39,005 bases of DNA from a virus. How positions within the stretch are numbered: the first letter of the stretch is position 1; each line of letters starts with the position of its first letter. The position numbers and the translations under genes were made by a program. Of the stretch, positions 7,195 to 15,177 are shown in pieces. The stretch lies in the IMG/VR virus record IMGVR_UViG_3300033388_001919, positions 1 to 39,005 of that record. The stretch is one strand, 5' to 3'. The notes under the pieces were generated by a model that worked only from the letters and a program-made list of their open reading frames with translations, was not told the DNA's origin and did no database searches.

Positions 7195-7473
7195 CTATTG
7201 CTCCTTATGGTGCGTTAAGAATGGAATAAGCTCTCCGTAAAACGCTACATCAGAGAATCTGTTTATTGACTCTGCGAACTCAAGCCTTTCTTTTGAGCGT
7301 CTGATTAAATCAATACGCTGCTCACTTTCACATTCACTATCCCGCACTAGCTGGATGATCTCTTTGGCAACACTTGGAAGGTACGCGGTCATCGGCATCA
7401 TTGATGCAGCCTTTATTAAAAGCGGCTCAATCTTACCTAGTACATCATCTGTTAATTTATCATCGTTATTCAT
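7195..7473 (-). CDS. Hypothetical protein (92 aa)
   Basis: Starts MNNDDKLTDDVLGKIEPLL, with a GAGGGT ribosome site. Predicted helical throughout, with conserved-looking PSVAKEIIQLVRDSE. Two bases from its downstream neighbour's start. No family recognised. Confidence 0.65.
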   Translation of the reverse strand: MNNDDKLTDDVLGKIEPLLIKAASMMPMTAYLPSVAKEIIQLVRDSECESEQRIDLIRRSKERLEFAESINRFSDVAFYGELIPFLTHHKEQ

Positions 7474-7475
7474 AT

Positions 7476-7658
7476 CTAACCCTCTTTTTTCCGGTACTTC
7501 TTAATCCCAAAATAAGTCTCAACATGCCGCCTTACCTGGTCGCGCAGGCTTATAGGTACTTCTTCGAGCCTAGATCGGCGATCTTCTTTAGTTTTGCCTG
7601 CTACTACATAGGCTTGCCAGTTTGGCGTTATCCAGTTTTTCTTGTTCGGTTCTTTCAT
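7476..7658 (-). CDS. Small basic protein (60 aa)
   Basis: MKEPNKKNWITPNWQAYVVAG, then DQVRRHVETYFGIKKYRKKEG. Net positive charge, likely helical C-terminus. Unknown function; resembles short proteins found near phage replication genes. Confidence 0.6.
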   Translation of the reverse strand: MKEPNKKNWITPNWQAYVVAGKTKEDRRSRLEEVPISLRDQVRRHVETYFGIKKYRKKEG

Positions 7659-7663
7659 CGTTA

Positions 7664-7915
7664 TTACTGCTGTATCTCGATAACCTTTCCGTCATACCCA
7701 ATAAATTGTTTAATGGGTATCGGTAAAGAGCATAGCTGTGCTACGTGTGCAGCCCCTTTGTCAGTTGTATAGAAAATATCCTTTCCTCTCTCTTCAACCA
7801 GTCCCAAGCACACGAACATCTTTAGCGCGCCATCAACAGCTCCAGCGTCACGCCTTGGGTGAGGTGTTGGCGAAACATGGCAATGTATTAATATCTCTAT
7901 GTCGTTTGGTGTCAC
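7664..7915 (-). CDS. Possible winged-helix protein (83 aa)
   Basis: The frame opens with a GTG at 7915 placed after CAGGAGAATGAT, a strong ribosome site, so GTG is the likely start. The order of elements (DIEILIHCHVSPTPHP, then a helix DGALKMFVCLGLVEE and a beta wing FYTTDKGAAHV) fits a winged helix of the kind that separates a host-like DNA-binding fold. Role unknown. Confidence 0.65.
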   Translation of the reverse strand: MTPNDIEILIHCHVSPTPHPRRDAGAVDGALKMFVCLGLVEERGKDIFYTTDKGAAHVAQLCSLPIPIKQFIGYDGKVIEIQQ

Positions 7916-7964
7916 ATCATTCTCCTGTGCTGTGTATATTTGCCCTAGTGCCTATGAATGCCTG

Positions 7965-8318
7965 TTATCTAGTCCGTAGAGATTGTCTAAATTCAAGCAT
8001 TGATATTTCTTGAGCAAGGTTATCTCTTGTGAACCCTGCCTCATGGTCTTTATCCATAAGCTTTATAAAGTCTTTCTTCATAATCGCATCAACTTTGTTC
8101 CGTCTCTTTTTTAAAGAGTCGAGCTGGTCTAATACTTTTTGCCCATGCTCTTTGGCGTTAACGATCTCGACAAATTCATTATGAATAGCTACAGCCTCGC
8201 TACCAGTGTTCATATATTCGTCGCACTCACTTTTTGCTTTATCGGCTTTTTTAGAAAGCACTTTAAGCTCTTTCTTCATAGCAATTAAAGCTAACTCTTC
8301 ACCTGTTTTTATATTCAT
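7965..8318 (-). CDS. Coiled-coil hypothetical protein (117 aa)
   Basis: I use the ATG at 8318 (MNIKTGEELALIAMKKE) because CTAGGAGCTGAC sits just upstream. Long lysine/glutamate-rich heptads (ELKVLSKKADKAKSE; QLDSLKKRRNKVDAIMKK) suggest an extended coiled coil. Early operon, unknown function. Confidence 0.68.
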   Translation of the reverse strand: MNIKTGEELALIAMKKELKVLSKKADKAKSECDEYMNTGSEAVAIHNEFVEIVNAKEHGQKVLDQLDSLKKRRNKVDAIMKKDFIKLMDKDHEAGFTRDNLAQEISMLEFRQSLRTR

Positions 8319-8425
8319 GTCAGCTCCTAGATAACAAATCAATCAAGCTTCCCGATCCGCTTAAAAGTCTTTTTAGATACCGCCCCATGCAGTATCGTCT
8401 CGAATTTAGTCCTGTTACCCCTTGA

Positions 8426-8608
8426 TCACCATTTATTTTTATCAAATTGCCTATAATATGGTTTATTGACAGGGATCACTTTAATTATAGTGCCGAGATC
8501 GTCATCAAGCTCTTTAAGTCTTATTTCAAATTCTGTTTGCTGCCTCAAGGTATCAGCAAAATTCATTTCACTTAAAATACACTCATCAACAATAAATAAA
8601 TCTGTCAT
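8426..8608 (-). CDS. Hypothetical acidic protein (60 aa)
   Basis: Second gene of the leftward operon; its ATG overlaps the TGA of the Cro-like gene (ATGA). MTDLFIVDECILSEMNFAD then a charged helix EFEIRLKELDDDLG. No family recognised. Confidence 0.65.
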   Translation of the reverse strand: MTDLFIVDECILSEMNFADTLRQQTEFEIRLKELDDDLGTIIKVIPVNKPYYRQFDKNKW

Positions 8609-8814
8609 TTCTTACTCCTCACGAACCCATTCTTACGCTCAAACCCAATATCTTTAAGCATCTGCTCATTAGGCGCTGCAAGCTCTCGTTTGATATTAGA
8701 TATAAATGCGTTTGTCACACCATAATGAGTAGCCGCCTCTGTTGCCGTGTCGAAATTAACACGCACATATTTAGTGAATATCGCGCAAACTTCTTCTTCC
8801 TCGTAAACCTTCAT
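8605..8814 (-). CDS. Cro-like DNA-binding regulator
   Basis: First gene of the leftward operon. Residues about 23-43 (ATEAATHYGVTNAFISNIKRE) form a helix-turn-helix of the XRE/Cro type in a 69-residue protein, close to lambda Cro in size. It is transcribed from the promoter at 8844-8872 and sits next to the rightward promoter, so it probably represses one or both early promoters. No CI-like partner was found. Confidence 0.72.
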   Translation of the reverse strand: MKVYEEEEVCAIFTKYVRVNFDTATEAATHYGVTNAFISNIKRELAAPNEQMLKDIGFERKNGFVRSKK

Positions 8815-8843
8815 ATATAAGCCCTTTTTATTAGATATGCCTA

Positions 8844-8872
8844 ATTATGCTTCTCTATTAATAAATAAGCAA
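8844..8872 (-). promoter_or_regulatory. Leftward early promoter
   Basis: On the minus strand: -35 TTGCTT (8872-8867), 17-base spacer, -10 CATAAT (8849-8844). It lies about 30 bases upstream of the Cro-like ATG and would drive the whole leftward operon. AT-rich surroundings. Confidence 0.6.
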
Positions 8873-8896
8873 CATTAATTAATTAAATAAATATAG

Positions 8897-8924
8897 TTGA
8901 CAGCGAGGCCATAATATGGATAAT
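8897..8924 (+). promoter_or_regulatory. Rightward early promoter
   Basis: A consensus -35 TTGACA (8897-8902), 16-base spacer and -10 GATAAT (8919-8924). It diverges from the leftward promoter and would start transcripts near 8931, just at the base of the leader hairpin. Confidence 0.75.
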
Positions 8925-8930
8925 AGAACC

Positions 8931-8999
8931 ATGACTCGTCGAGCTTGATTAACCGCATGGCCTGTATGCCCTGAAATGCGTGAAGTGTAGGCGAGTCAT
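8931..8999 (+). promoter_or_regulatory. Structured 5' leader of the rightward transcript
   Basis: ATGACTCG (8931-8938) pairs perfectly with CGAGTCAT (8992-8999). Inside, CGCAT (8954-8958) pairs with ATGCG (8976-8980) and GGC with GCC at 8959-8970, giving a branched hairpin at the very start of the predicted transcript. A position like this fits an antitermination element acting as RNA (HK022 put sites are the known example) or a 5' end stabiliser. Function is inference. Confidence 0.5.
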
Positions 9000-9023
9000 C
9001 AAATTTAACGATAGGAGAAATAA

Positions 9024-9248
9024 ATGAAAAGCGTATTAAGCGAAGATTGTTGCAAGAAAGAAGAGAAGCCATTTCCTAAGTTGATGAAGCATGAGTCGTA
9101 TGGGAGTGTTTATTTAATGACCTCTAGAAGCGAAGGCACTGTTATCCATGTTGGCCATGGAAGCACTGTTTCTCTCGGTGAGCGCGCAAGAGTAACGCAA
9201 AGTTACATGAGCGACTACGAAGGCGATGTATGTCTGACTAACGGCTGA
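9024..9248 (+). CDS. Hypothetical protein (74 aa)
   Basis: First gene of the rightward operon, with AGGAG before its ATG. MKSVLSEDCCKKEEKPFPKL, then a beta-rich part (YGSVYLMTSRSEGTVIHVG). No family recognised. Confidence 0.65.
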   Translation: MKSVLSEDCCKKEEKPFPKLMKHESYGSVYLMTSRSEGTVIHVGHGSTVSLGERARVTQSYMSDYEGDVCLTNG

Positions 9249-9336
9249 GTCATTTTAAAAGGTAACGCATTTAACGACCACGGCAGAACGTAGTCATCAG
9301 GTCAACAACGGATTCAAAAACAGCTAGTGAGGCAAT

Positions 9337-9732
9337 ATGTGTAATTCAAATATCCAATCTACAGAAGCAATAAAAAACAACAAGCAGCTCGATGCTTATA
9401 AGTTGAAAGCCCAGGTATCTAGCATTGAGGCTTATTCTTATATAAAGCGGAGATTGTGCGATCAATGGAAGATTATTGATGGAAAAGATCTTATTGCTGA
9501 GCTTGAAGAATTGCTCCAGTTTCTGAATGAAATACCAAAGGCTGAGATCAGGTCGTTAATAGGTCTCGTGAAAATCAGAGATCAAGGGCCTATGAAATTA
9601 TGCCACTGCAAAATATGCAAAGGCGAGTTCTGGATAGCTAAAGATCGAGAGGTTCATGTTCTTGGTATGACTTGTAGTGATGATTGCGAAGAGCAATATC
9701 AAGAAATGCGTCGTGATGGTCATTGGGGATAG
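9337..9732 (+). CDS. Hypothetical protein with C-terminal zinc ribbon (131 aa)
   Basis: The N-terminal two thirds are helical. The C-terminus has C-H-C-K-I-C-K followed about 25 residues later by MTCSDDCEE, a CxC/CxxC-type pair that could hold one zinc. Probably nucleic-acid or protein binding. Start ATG 9337 lies in a weak ribosome-site context (GTGAGGCAAT). Confidence 0.65.
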   Translation: MCNSNIQSTEAIKNNKQLDAYKLKAQVSSIEAYSYIKRRLCDQWKIIDGKDLIAELEELLQFLNEIPKAEIRSLIGLVKIRDQGPMKLCHCKICKGEFWIAKDREVHVLGMTCSDDCEEQYQEMRRDGHWG

Positions 9733-9734
9733 CT

Positions 9735-9947
9735 GTGAGAGCTTTAACTTACATTAGTAAAAGCGGTTATTCTCGCGGTAAAAAGATTAATTCACTCAAC
9801 GAATTCATAAGAAGACTTGATAAAAGGCTTCCGTTTTACTGGAGGCATAAATTTATGGCCGCTGGTTTTATAGAGCATTGGTCAATAGTTCAGATTAAGA
9901 ATGCAATTAAGTACGGCGTATTGATTTGTGCCGATAAACACAATTAA
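9735..9947 (+). CDS. Hypothetical basic protein (70 aa)
   Basis: I favour the GTG at 9735 (MRALTYISKSGYSRG) after GGGGATAGCT over an upstream TTG. Contains LNEFIRRLDKRLPFYWRHKFM and a helical C-terminus. Positive charge; unknown function. Confidence 0.55.
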   Translation: MRALTYISKSGYSRGKKINSLNEFIRRLDKRLPFYWRHKFMAAGFIEHWSIVQIKNAIKYGVLICADKHN

Positions 9948-9961
9948 AGCAGGAGTAAGAA

Positions 9962-10732
9962 ATGTCAGATGATAAACAAGTAGCAACGCAGGAAAAGAAG
10001 TCGCTGGTTAAAACTATTGCGCATAAGTATGGCGTTGAAGAAAAGCAGATGCTTACTACCTTGAAGGCAACATGTTTCAGCCAGGGCAACAATAAGCCAG
10101 AAGTCTCAAATGAGCAGATGATGGCCTTACTGATCGTCGCTGATCAATATGATTTAAACCCCTTCACTCGTGAAATTTATGCTTTTCCCCAGAATGGCGG
10201 CATTGTGCCTATCGTTGGCATTGATGGCTGGATGAATATTATTAACAGCCATCCTCAGTTCGATGGAATGACGTTTGAAGATACGTTTGGTGACGATGGA
10301 AAGCTTGTTTCATGCACATGCACCATGTATCGCAAAGATCGTACGCACCCTACCGTACTAACTGAGTACCTGTCTGAGTGCAAAATGAACACAAAGCCTT
10401 GGGGAGACAAACCAGTACGCATGTTGCGCCATAAAACGGCTATTCAATCTGGACGTTATACCTTTGGATTCAGCGGTATTTTCGACGAAGATGACGCGGC
10501 TGCGATTAAAGATATTGGTGGCGGAACGACCAATGATGTCATTGATGTGGCTCCGGTTGAGGTGACTCTTCCTGATTACCCAGAAACGTCATTTGAGATC
10601 GACTCTGACGACTGGAAAGCGTTGATCATGGGCGGAAAGAAAAAAGCTACCGATATTATCAACATGCTCAAGATGAAATGGGCATTATCGGAAGATCAGG
10701 AAAACACAATTTATTCATTCGAGGATATGTAA
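9962..10732 (+). CDS. bet: Bet-like single-strand annealing protein
   Basis: A 256-residue recombinase of the lambda Bet family, which anneals complementary single strands behind a partner exonuclease. Diagnostic blocks are MALLIVADQYDLNPFTREIYAFP (first 20 residues suffice to identify), GIVPIVGIDGW, YRKDRTHP and MLRHKTAIQSGRYTFGFSGI. Length matches lambda Bet (261). AGGAG precedes the ATG and the stop overlaps the nuclease start as TAATG, so the two are made together as an annealing-exonuclease pair. Confidence 0.93.
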   Translation: MSDDKQVATQEKKSLVKTIAHKYGVEEKQMLTTLKATCFSQGNNKPEVSNEQMMALLIVADQYDLNPFTREIYAFPQNGGIVPIVGIDGWMNIINSHPQFDGMTFEDTFGDDGKLVSCTCTMYRKDRTHPTVLTEYLSECKMNTKPWGDKPVRMLRHKTAIQSGRYTFGFSGIFDEDDAAAIKDIGGGTTNDVIDVAPVEVTLPDYPETSFEIDSDDWKALIMGGKKKATDIINMLKMKWALSEDQENTIYSFEDM

Positions 10733-12378
10733 TGGAAACATTAAGTTTAGTACAGGGTTCGCCGGAGTGGTTAAAATTCAGAGTTGATTACTTTACCGCT
10801 TCTGAGGCGGCAGTGATGATGGGCGCTTCACCAAAAATGCGCCGCGATGAGCTGCTATCTATGAAGAAGTTTTCTATTGAGAAGGATATTTCTTGGTATG
10901 TGCAGAAATTCCTGTTCGATAAAGGGCATGAGCAAGAGGCGATGGCACGACCAATTATTGAGGCAGAAATTAGCGAAGCTCTTTACCCTGTAACAGGTAT
11001 TGATGAGATTGATGGGTTGCCCTTGCTTGCTTCATATGACGGCCTTATTATGTCGGAAGAAGACGGTTGGGAGCATAAAATGTGGAATGAAGCTCTTGCC
11101 GAAAAAGTACGAAACGGCAGTATCGTAGATGACCCTGAGTATTACTGGCAATTGGAGCAACAGGCGCTCATTGGTAAATTAAAAAGGATTAAGTTTACAG
11201 TTTCCGACGGCACTGAAAAAAACATGGTCAGCTGCTGGTACGAGCCTGTATCTGGCCGCGCTGAGCATCTTATCGCAGGCTGGAAACAGTTTGCCATTGA
11301 TCTTAAATCCCACGAACACGTCGAGGCCGAGGTTAAGCCAGCAGCCGCTGCAATCGAAGCATTACCTGCTTTAATGGTTGAGCTCGTAGGTGAAGTTAAG
11401 AGCGCCAATATCGCTGTTTACGAAGAAAGCACGATTGCTTTTATTCAGGGCATTAACTCTGAGCTGACCACGGATGAAGATTTTGCCAATGCTGAGCAAA
11501 ACGTGAAATTCTGCGCCGATGCTGAGAAACAACTGGCAGCAGCAAAGCAACACGCGCTATCCCAGACAGCCGATATAGATAAGCTATTCAGCACCATTGA
11601 CCGCATATCAGAAGAATTGCGCTCGAAGCGTCTTGAGCTGGATAAATTGGTTAAAAGCCAGAAGGCTGCAATTAAGTCTGAGATTGTCAATCAAGGCTCG
11701 TATGATTTGCAGGCTCACGTTGACTCAATTAACAAAGGGCTTGATGGTAATTATATTAGCATTGCTGAGCTTGGCGCTAATTTCCCTGCTGTTATCAAAG
11801 GCAAGCGAACCATGCAGTCTATTAAGGGTGCCGTGAATGATGAGCTGGCCAGAGTTAAGATACTTGGTAATGAAATTACTGAAACGGTTCGTGCAAATCT
11901 GAAAACACTTAATGCGCATGATGATTATCGTTTTCTGTTCAATGATCTGCAATCAATCATTAAAAAGAACAATGATGATTTTGAGCTGCTGGTTAAGTCT
12001 CGGGTTGGTGATCATAAAGAAGCTGAGGCCGAAAAAGAACGGGTGCGTATTGCTGATGAAGATGCAGAGAAAGCGCGAGTTGCAGAAGAGTCAAAATCCG
12101 CTGAAGCCCAACCAGTAAAAGAAGAGGTGATTGCCGAGGCTCAGGATATTGGCGGTGATATTAACGGTGCCGAGCAAGAAATCAGCGAAGCCGATGCCAA
12201 AAAACGCCAAGCTGACATCAATAAGCTGAAAAAATATGTAGCTCGACTGAATGACTACAAGGTTCCAGCTCTTGAAGATGCTCGGTGCATTGATATTTGC
12301 GCAAAGATCACCGAGCAGCTAATGACTTATCAAGAACGGCTTAATGGCCTGTTCCCAGAAACAACAGAAGATAAATAA
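10732..12378 (+). CDS. YqaJ-like recombination exonuclease with long C-terminal extension
   Basis: I start at ATG 10732 ([17 protein letters not shown]), which overlaps the bet stop. The N-terminal about 200 residues have the YqaJ/lambda-exonuclease signature: [46 protein letters not shown] and [11 protein letters not shown]. These residues form the PD-(D/E)xK site. After about residue 215 comes an unusually long helical, coiled-coil extension to 548 residues, with E/A/K-rich stretches. Typical YqaJ nucleases are about 200-350 residues, so the tail may be a partner-binding module. Confidence 0.87.
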   Translation: METLSLVQGSPEWLKFRVDYFTASEAAVMMGASPKMRRDELLSMKKFSIEKDISWYVQKFLFDKGHEQEAMARPIIEAEISEALYPVTGIDEIDGLPLLASYDGLIMSEEDGWEHKMWNEALAEKVRNGSIVDDPEYYWQLEQQALIGKLKRIKFTVSDGTEKNMVSCWYEPVSGRAEHLIAGWKQFAIDLKSHEHVEAEVKPAAAAIEALPALMVELVGEVKSANIAVYEESTIAFIQGINSELTTDEDFANAEQNVKFCADAEKQLAAAKQHALSQTADIDKLFSTIDRISEELRSKRLELDKLVKSQKAAIKSEIVNQGSYDLQAHVDSINKGLDGNYISIAELGANFPAVIKGKRTMQSIKGAVNDELARVKILGNEITETVRANLKTLNAHDDYRFLFNDLQSIIKKNNDDFELLVKSRVGDHKEAEAEKERVRIADEDAEKARVAEESKSAEAQPVKEEVIAEAQDIGGDINGAEQEISEADAKKRQADINKLKKYVARLNDYKVPALEDARCIDICAKITEQLMTYQERLNGLFPETTEDK

Positions 12379-12391
12379 AAAGGAGAAATGT

Positions 12392-12586
12392 ATGTTGATA
12401 TTAACCAGGAAAGTAGGCGAAGTCTTGATGATTGGTGATGATGTGACTGTCACTGTACTTGATATCAACGGAGGGCATGTCCGTATTGGGATTGATGCCC
12501 CTAAAGATGTAGCGGTTGACCGTAAAGAGATAAGGGAGCGAAAGAATGCTTCTGCCAATAAAGGTGAACTTGGGGGGGATCGATAA
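12392..12586 (+). CDS. csrA: Carbon storage regulator CsrA homologue
   Basis: A 64-residue CsrA, an RNA-binding translational regulator that recognises GGA in hairpin loops near ribosome sites. [20 protein letters not shown] and the segment [18 protein letters not shown] align along the whole length with the bacterial protein. RNA-contact residues L4, R6, V42 and R44 are kept. Ribosome site AAAAGGAG precedes the ATG, and the stop overlaps the ssb start (TAATG). A phage copy could redirect host translation or metabolism, or regulate its own GGA-rich leaders. Confidence 0.93.
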   Translation: MLILTRKVGEVLMIGDDVTVTVLDINGGHVRIGIDAPKDVAVDRKEIRERKNASANKGELGGDR

Positions 12587-13029
12587 TGGCGCGCGGGGTG
12601 AACAAGGTAATTTTGGTGGGTAACTGCGGCAAAGACCCGGAAACCCGTTACATGCCCAGTGGTGGCGCGGTGACAAATATCTCTATTGCTACATCGGAGA
12701 GCTGGAAAGACAAGCAGTCCGGTGAAACCAAAGAGCGCACCGAATGGCACAACATTGTATTTTTCAATCGCTTGGCAGAGGTCGTGGACCAGTACATCAA
12801 AAAAGGTTCGCAGATTTATGTAGAAGGCAGTTTGAGAACTCGCAAATGGCAGGATAAGCAGGGCAATGATCGTTACACCACTGAGATTGTGGCCAGTGAA
12901 ATGCAAATGCTGGGTGGTCGTGGTGGTGATAACGCCGCACCCGCACAGTCTCAAAATCAGCAATCCAGTAATCAACCAGCTGCAGCGCCGATGGTTGAGG
13001 AAGGGTTCGATGATGATATTCCTTTTTGA
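12586..13029 (+). CDS. ssb: Single-stranded DNA-binding protein
   Basis: A 147-residue bacterial-type SSB. The OB fold shows [46 protein letters not shown] and [18 protein letters not shown]-rich linker ends in the acidic tip DDDIPF that recruits SSB-interacting proteins. It should serve phage replication and the Bet/YqaJ pathway. Its start overlaps csrA. Confidence 0.96.
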   Translation: MARGVNKVILVGNCGKDPETRYMPSGGAVTNISIATSESWKDKQSGETKERTEWHNIVFFNRLAEVVDQYIKKGSQIYVEGSLRTRKWQDKQGNDRYTTEIVASEMQMLGGRGGDNAAPAQSQNQQSSNQPAAAPMVEEGFDDDIPF

Positions 13030-13046
13030 CTGGAGGGGGTGAGACA

Positions 13047-13292
13047 GTGCTTGTTCTCTCAAGAAAGATGGCGTTACGCCTTGTGGCTGTTGGTTACTTT
13101 GCCGATATAGAAAGCGTTGAGGCTAGTGATCAGTATTTAATTAGCGATGAACTGCCGGTGGTATGTTGTGGCTTTGGTATTCCTAATATCGAAGATAACT
13201 GCCGGCCATCCATCAATGATTGTTTTGATGAGAGGATGAGCTGGCAGAAAATGAACAGGGGTAATTTTAGCAAAAAGGACCGCAGAAAATGA
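13047..13292 (+). CDS. Hypothetical protein (81 aa)
   Basis: The most likely start is GTG 13047, ten bases after GGAGGGGG. Protein begins MLVLSRKMALRLVAVGYFAD, with cysteines CC and C in PVVCCGFGIPNIEDNC. The stop overlaps the next ATG (ATGA). Unknown function. Confidence 0.6.
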   Translation: MLVLSRKMALRLVAVGYFADIESVEASDQYLISDELPVVCCGFGIPNIEDNCRPSINDCFDERMSWQKMNRGNFSKKDRRK

Positions 13293-13642
13293 ACGACTGG
13301 ACAAAAGAAGATTGGGATGCGGTCAGATTAAAAATGGGCGCGTCAGATTACGATTACAGTACGAGCTTTATTTCATGGCTGGGTAAGAACCCTGCTATCT
13401 GGCAGATGTTTACTCAAAAAGCCCTGTACGCTTTCCGTGGTGATCATAAGCAGCGGTTCGGAGCGAAAGCGATCTTGGAAATATTGCGCTGGGAATCGTT
13501 TGTTTCTGATAGCGATATAACATTCAAGATCAACAACAACTACGCATCTGATATGGCTCGTCTGGTTATGGATTGCAAGCCGGAAATGCGCGGGTATTTT
13601 AGAATTAGAGGTAGCGAGCATCGTAGTGATGCGGCTAGATAG
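13289..13642 (+). CDS. Hypothetical protein (117 aa)
   Basis: MNDWTKEDWDAVRLKMGAS, then KQRFGAKAILEILRWESF and INNNYASDMARLVMDCKPE. The central segment looks like a helical or winged DNA-binding domain with a C-terminal basic tail. It is coupled to the previous gene and overlaps the following 58-residue gene by 14 bases. No named family. Confidence 0.65.
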   Translation: MNDWTKEDWDAVRLKMGASDYDYSTSFISWLGKNPAIWQMFTQKALYAFRGDHKQRFGAKAILEILRWESFVSDSDITFKINNNYASDMARLVMDCKPEMRGYFRIRGSEHRSDAAR

Positions 13643-13805
13643 TTATGGTTATGAGAAAAAAATTACTAATTTTATCGACGGCAGCTGCAATGGCGTTTAT
13701 GTACTATTTGAGGTTGGCGCTTACGGTGGCAACGAAAGGTATGAAGGTACTTATTTTAAAGAAGAGCTTGAACGAGTAGTGCTTACCGCTAACGGGTGGA
13801 CTTAG
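13629..13805 (+). CDS. Hypothetical protein (58 aa) abutting the first attC-like site
   Basis: Starts MRLDSYGYEKKITNFIDG and continues through VYVLFEVGAYGG. Its frame is much more protein-like than the competing frame in the same stretch. The TAG at 13803-13805 lies three bases before the first attC box, the same gene-attC arrangement as in the array, so it may be the first gene of the array or a flanking gene. Confidence 0.6.
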   Translation: MRLDSYGYEKKITNFIDGSCNGVYVLFEVGAYGGNERYEGTYFKEELERVVLTANGWT

Positions 13806-13807
13806 AG

Positions 13808-13891
13808 TTATAACTGGTTGAGTTAAGTGGTGAGCCACGGGTTTTCGTGGCGAGTCCAAGCCGATAGGCGACCTTGAACGATTTGTTATAT
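13808..13891 (-). repeat. attC-like site 1
   Basis: Boxes TTATAAC (13808-13814) and GTTATAT (13885-13891). Inner arms GAGTTAAG and CTTGAACG pair except for one extra G in the right arm (CTT-G-AAC). The central hairpin GCCACG/CGTGGC is perfect. The arms closely resemble those of aadA-type cassettes read in reverse. Confidence 0.8.
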
Positions 13892-13910
13892 TTTAATTGG
13901 AGATACTGAT

Positions 13911-14201
13911 ATGAGTGAGCGTGGAATGACTGAGTGTATATTGAAAACTGGACTTGAAGAGGCGGTAAAGAAAGACGAAGCCAGAGTCGATTCATTAAAA
14001 TCTGGCGTAGCTAATGGTTATTATATAAACCTATGGCTAAAAGGAATCGCAGTCGCACTTGTTGAAGCAAAGGAAATTTTGCCGAAGCGACTTTGCAAAA
14101 TAAAAAAGGATGCGGATGACTTGCCTAAAAGCGATAACGAACAATATGAAGATGGCTTTATGGATGGCGTTAAATACGCTTTAAACGAAATAAAATCGTG
14201 A
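13911..14201 (+). CDS. Cassette 1 gene, hypothetical (96 aa)
   Basis: Ribosome site TTGGAG before the ATG. MSERGMTECILKTGLEEAVK, then a helical part and a C-terminal EDGFMDGVKYALNEIKS. The motif DGFxDGxKYAL near the end recurs in the site-4 gene as EGFKKGVEDAIYKL, suggesting related domains. No family recognised. It ends 12 bases before attC-like site 2. Confidence 0.65.
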   Translation: MSERGMTECILKTGLEEAVKKDEARVDSLKSGVANGYYINLWLKGIAVALVEAKEILPKRLCKIKKDADDLPKSDNEQYEDGFMDGVKYALNEIKS

Positions 14202-14213
14202 AGCGAGACAGAA

Positions 14214-14298
14214 ATATAACATTTTAGCTAAGTTGGCGCATGATGAGCCAGCAGAAACACATTTAAGGTTGGCGCTCCACTTGAGCGCATGGTTATAA
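14214..14298 (-). repeat. attC-like site 2
   Basis: Boxes ATATAAC and GTTATAA. Arms AGCTAAGTTGGCGC and GCGCTCCACTTGAGC pair with one extra G on the right. Nearly identical to site 5 and closely related to sites 3 and 7, so these share a source. Confidence 0.88.
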
Positions 14299-14319
14299 AC
14301 AAATTACAGGAAAACGATT

Positions 14320-14442
14320 ATGAATGACTTTAATAAAGAAATACTACGAATACAGAGAAAGCATTTAAAAAAGAAGCTTTGGGATTTGTTTATGGTTGGA
14401 TGTATTATTTTTATAGTTTATGAGTTGGCTACAGGTTTATAA
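14320..14442 (+). CDS. Cassette 2 gene, small membrane protein (40 aa)
   Basis: MNDFNKEILRIQRKHLKKK is followed by a single hydrophobic segment (FMVGCIIFIVYELATGL) that ends the protein. Its TAA (14440-14442) lies inside the first box of attC-like site 3. A basic N-terminus and terminal helix suggest an inner-membrane anchor with a cytoplasmic head. Confidence 0.6.
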   Translation: MNDFNKEILRIQRKHLKKKLWDLFMVGCIIFIVYELATGL

Positions 14443-14521
14443 CATTTTAGCTAAGCCGCGCCACTGGCTGATGCAGAAAACACATATTTGTTTCCGCGTC
14501 GGCTTGAGCGCATTGTTAGTG
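14437..14521 (-). repeat. attC-like site 3
   Basis: Boxes TTATAAC and GTTAGTG. Left arm AGCTAAGCCG pairs with right arm CGGCTTGAGC save one extra G. The stop codon of the preceding gene is in the left box. Confidence 0.87.
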
Positions 14522-14540
14522 GTTTTAACGGGAGAATGTA

Positions 14541-14825
14541 ATGATTATTGATTGGAAAGAATTTGAAGATAAAGACCATGTTACGGCATGGCTAGTTCTT
14601 GAAGCTATGAGTGGGGTAGGTATTGAGAAGTTTGGAGACTTCGACAGCTCCGCTCTTGACGTTGAAATGAAGGTGAACGGGATAAGTGTTGATGTAATTT
14701 CTGTGCTTGAGTTTCTTCAAAAGCAGCTTACTGGTATTGAGCGGGAAGGCTTTAAGAAAGGCGTTGAAGATGCTATTTACAAGCTACAGGAAAATATTGA
14801 AGCTGTTTGCGCTGTTGACCACTAA
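14541..14825 (+). CDS. Cassette 3 gene, hypothetical (94 aa)
   Basis: MIIDWKEFEDKDHVTAWLVL, acidic and helical, with a C-terminal IEREGFKKGVEDAIYKLQEN. GGGAG precedes the ATG. Its TAA (14823-14825) is part of the attC-like box CACTAAC. Function unknown. Confidence 0.65.
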   Translation: MIIDWKEFEDKDHVTAWLVLEAMSGVGIEKFGDFDSSALDVEMKVNGISVDVISVLEFLQKQLTGIEREGFKKGVEDAIYKLQENIEAVCAVDH

Positions 14826-14900
14826 CGTTGAATTAAGCGGTAAACCGCTTTTTGGTTTGTCCGGTGCGTTTTTTGCACGAACTTGAGCGCCTTGTTAGGC
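14820..14900 (-). repeat. attC-like site 4
   Basis: Boxes CACTAAC and GTTAGGC, the latter the classic core. Arms GAATTAAG and CTTGAGCGC with one extra G on the right; an internal hairpin GTGC/GCAC at the tip. Confidence 0.82.
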
Positions 14901-14910
14901 GCAGGAGAAC

Positions 14911-15177
14911 ATGATGGAATTATTTAATAAAGAAGATATTTACGACAATGAAATAAGCCCTTTGATGCAGCAAATTATTGAGATTTGCAACAAACATAAG
15001 ATGCCAATGATTGCCTCGGTTACTTATGAGAACAACGAAGAGCTAGGGCCTGGTCGTTGCACTACTCTTCTAAATGGATTTGAGGATAGAGCCGATGATG
15101 CAAACCAGAAAGCCGCTAAGGTTATAAAAAACGGTGGTCATGAGACGTTCACGATGGCCATTAGTAAAAGCGCCTAA
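14911..15177 (+). CDS. Cassette 4 gene, hypothetical (88 aa)
   Basis: AGGAG lies close to the ATG pair at 14911/14914. MMELFNKEDIYDNEISPLMQ, then PMIASVTYENNEELGPGRCT and a C-terminal GGHETFTMAISKSA. Looks like a small globular protein. Its TAA is within the box GCCTAAC of site 5. Confidence 0.65.
   Translation: MMELFNKEDIYDNEISPLMQQIIEICNKHKMPMIASVTYENNEELGPGRCTTLLNGFEDRADDANQKAAKVIKNGGHETFTMAISKSA

Noticed and set aside
8320-8388. A 22-codon minus-strand ORF (MGRYLKRLLSGSGSL...) in the gap before the coiled-coil gene
   Set aside because: No good ribosome site and no clear coding signal; too short to call without conservation, though it ends just before the next start.
13645-13773. Alternative ORF MVMRKKLLILSTAAAMAFMY in the frame after 13642
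   Set aside because: The overlapping 58-residue frame has a more protein-like composition and ends beside the attC box; the signal-like run in this frame is probably chance.
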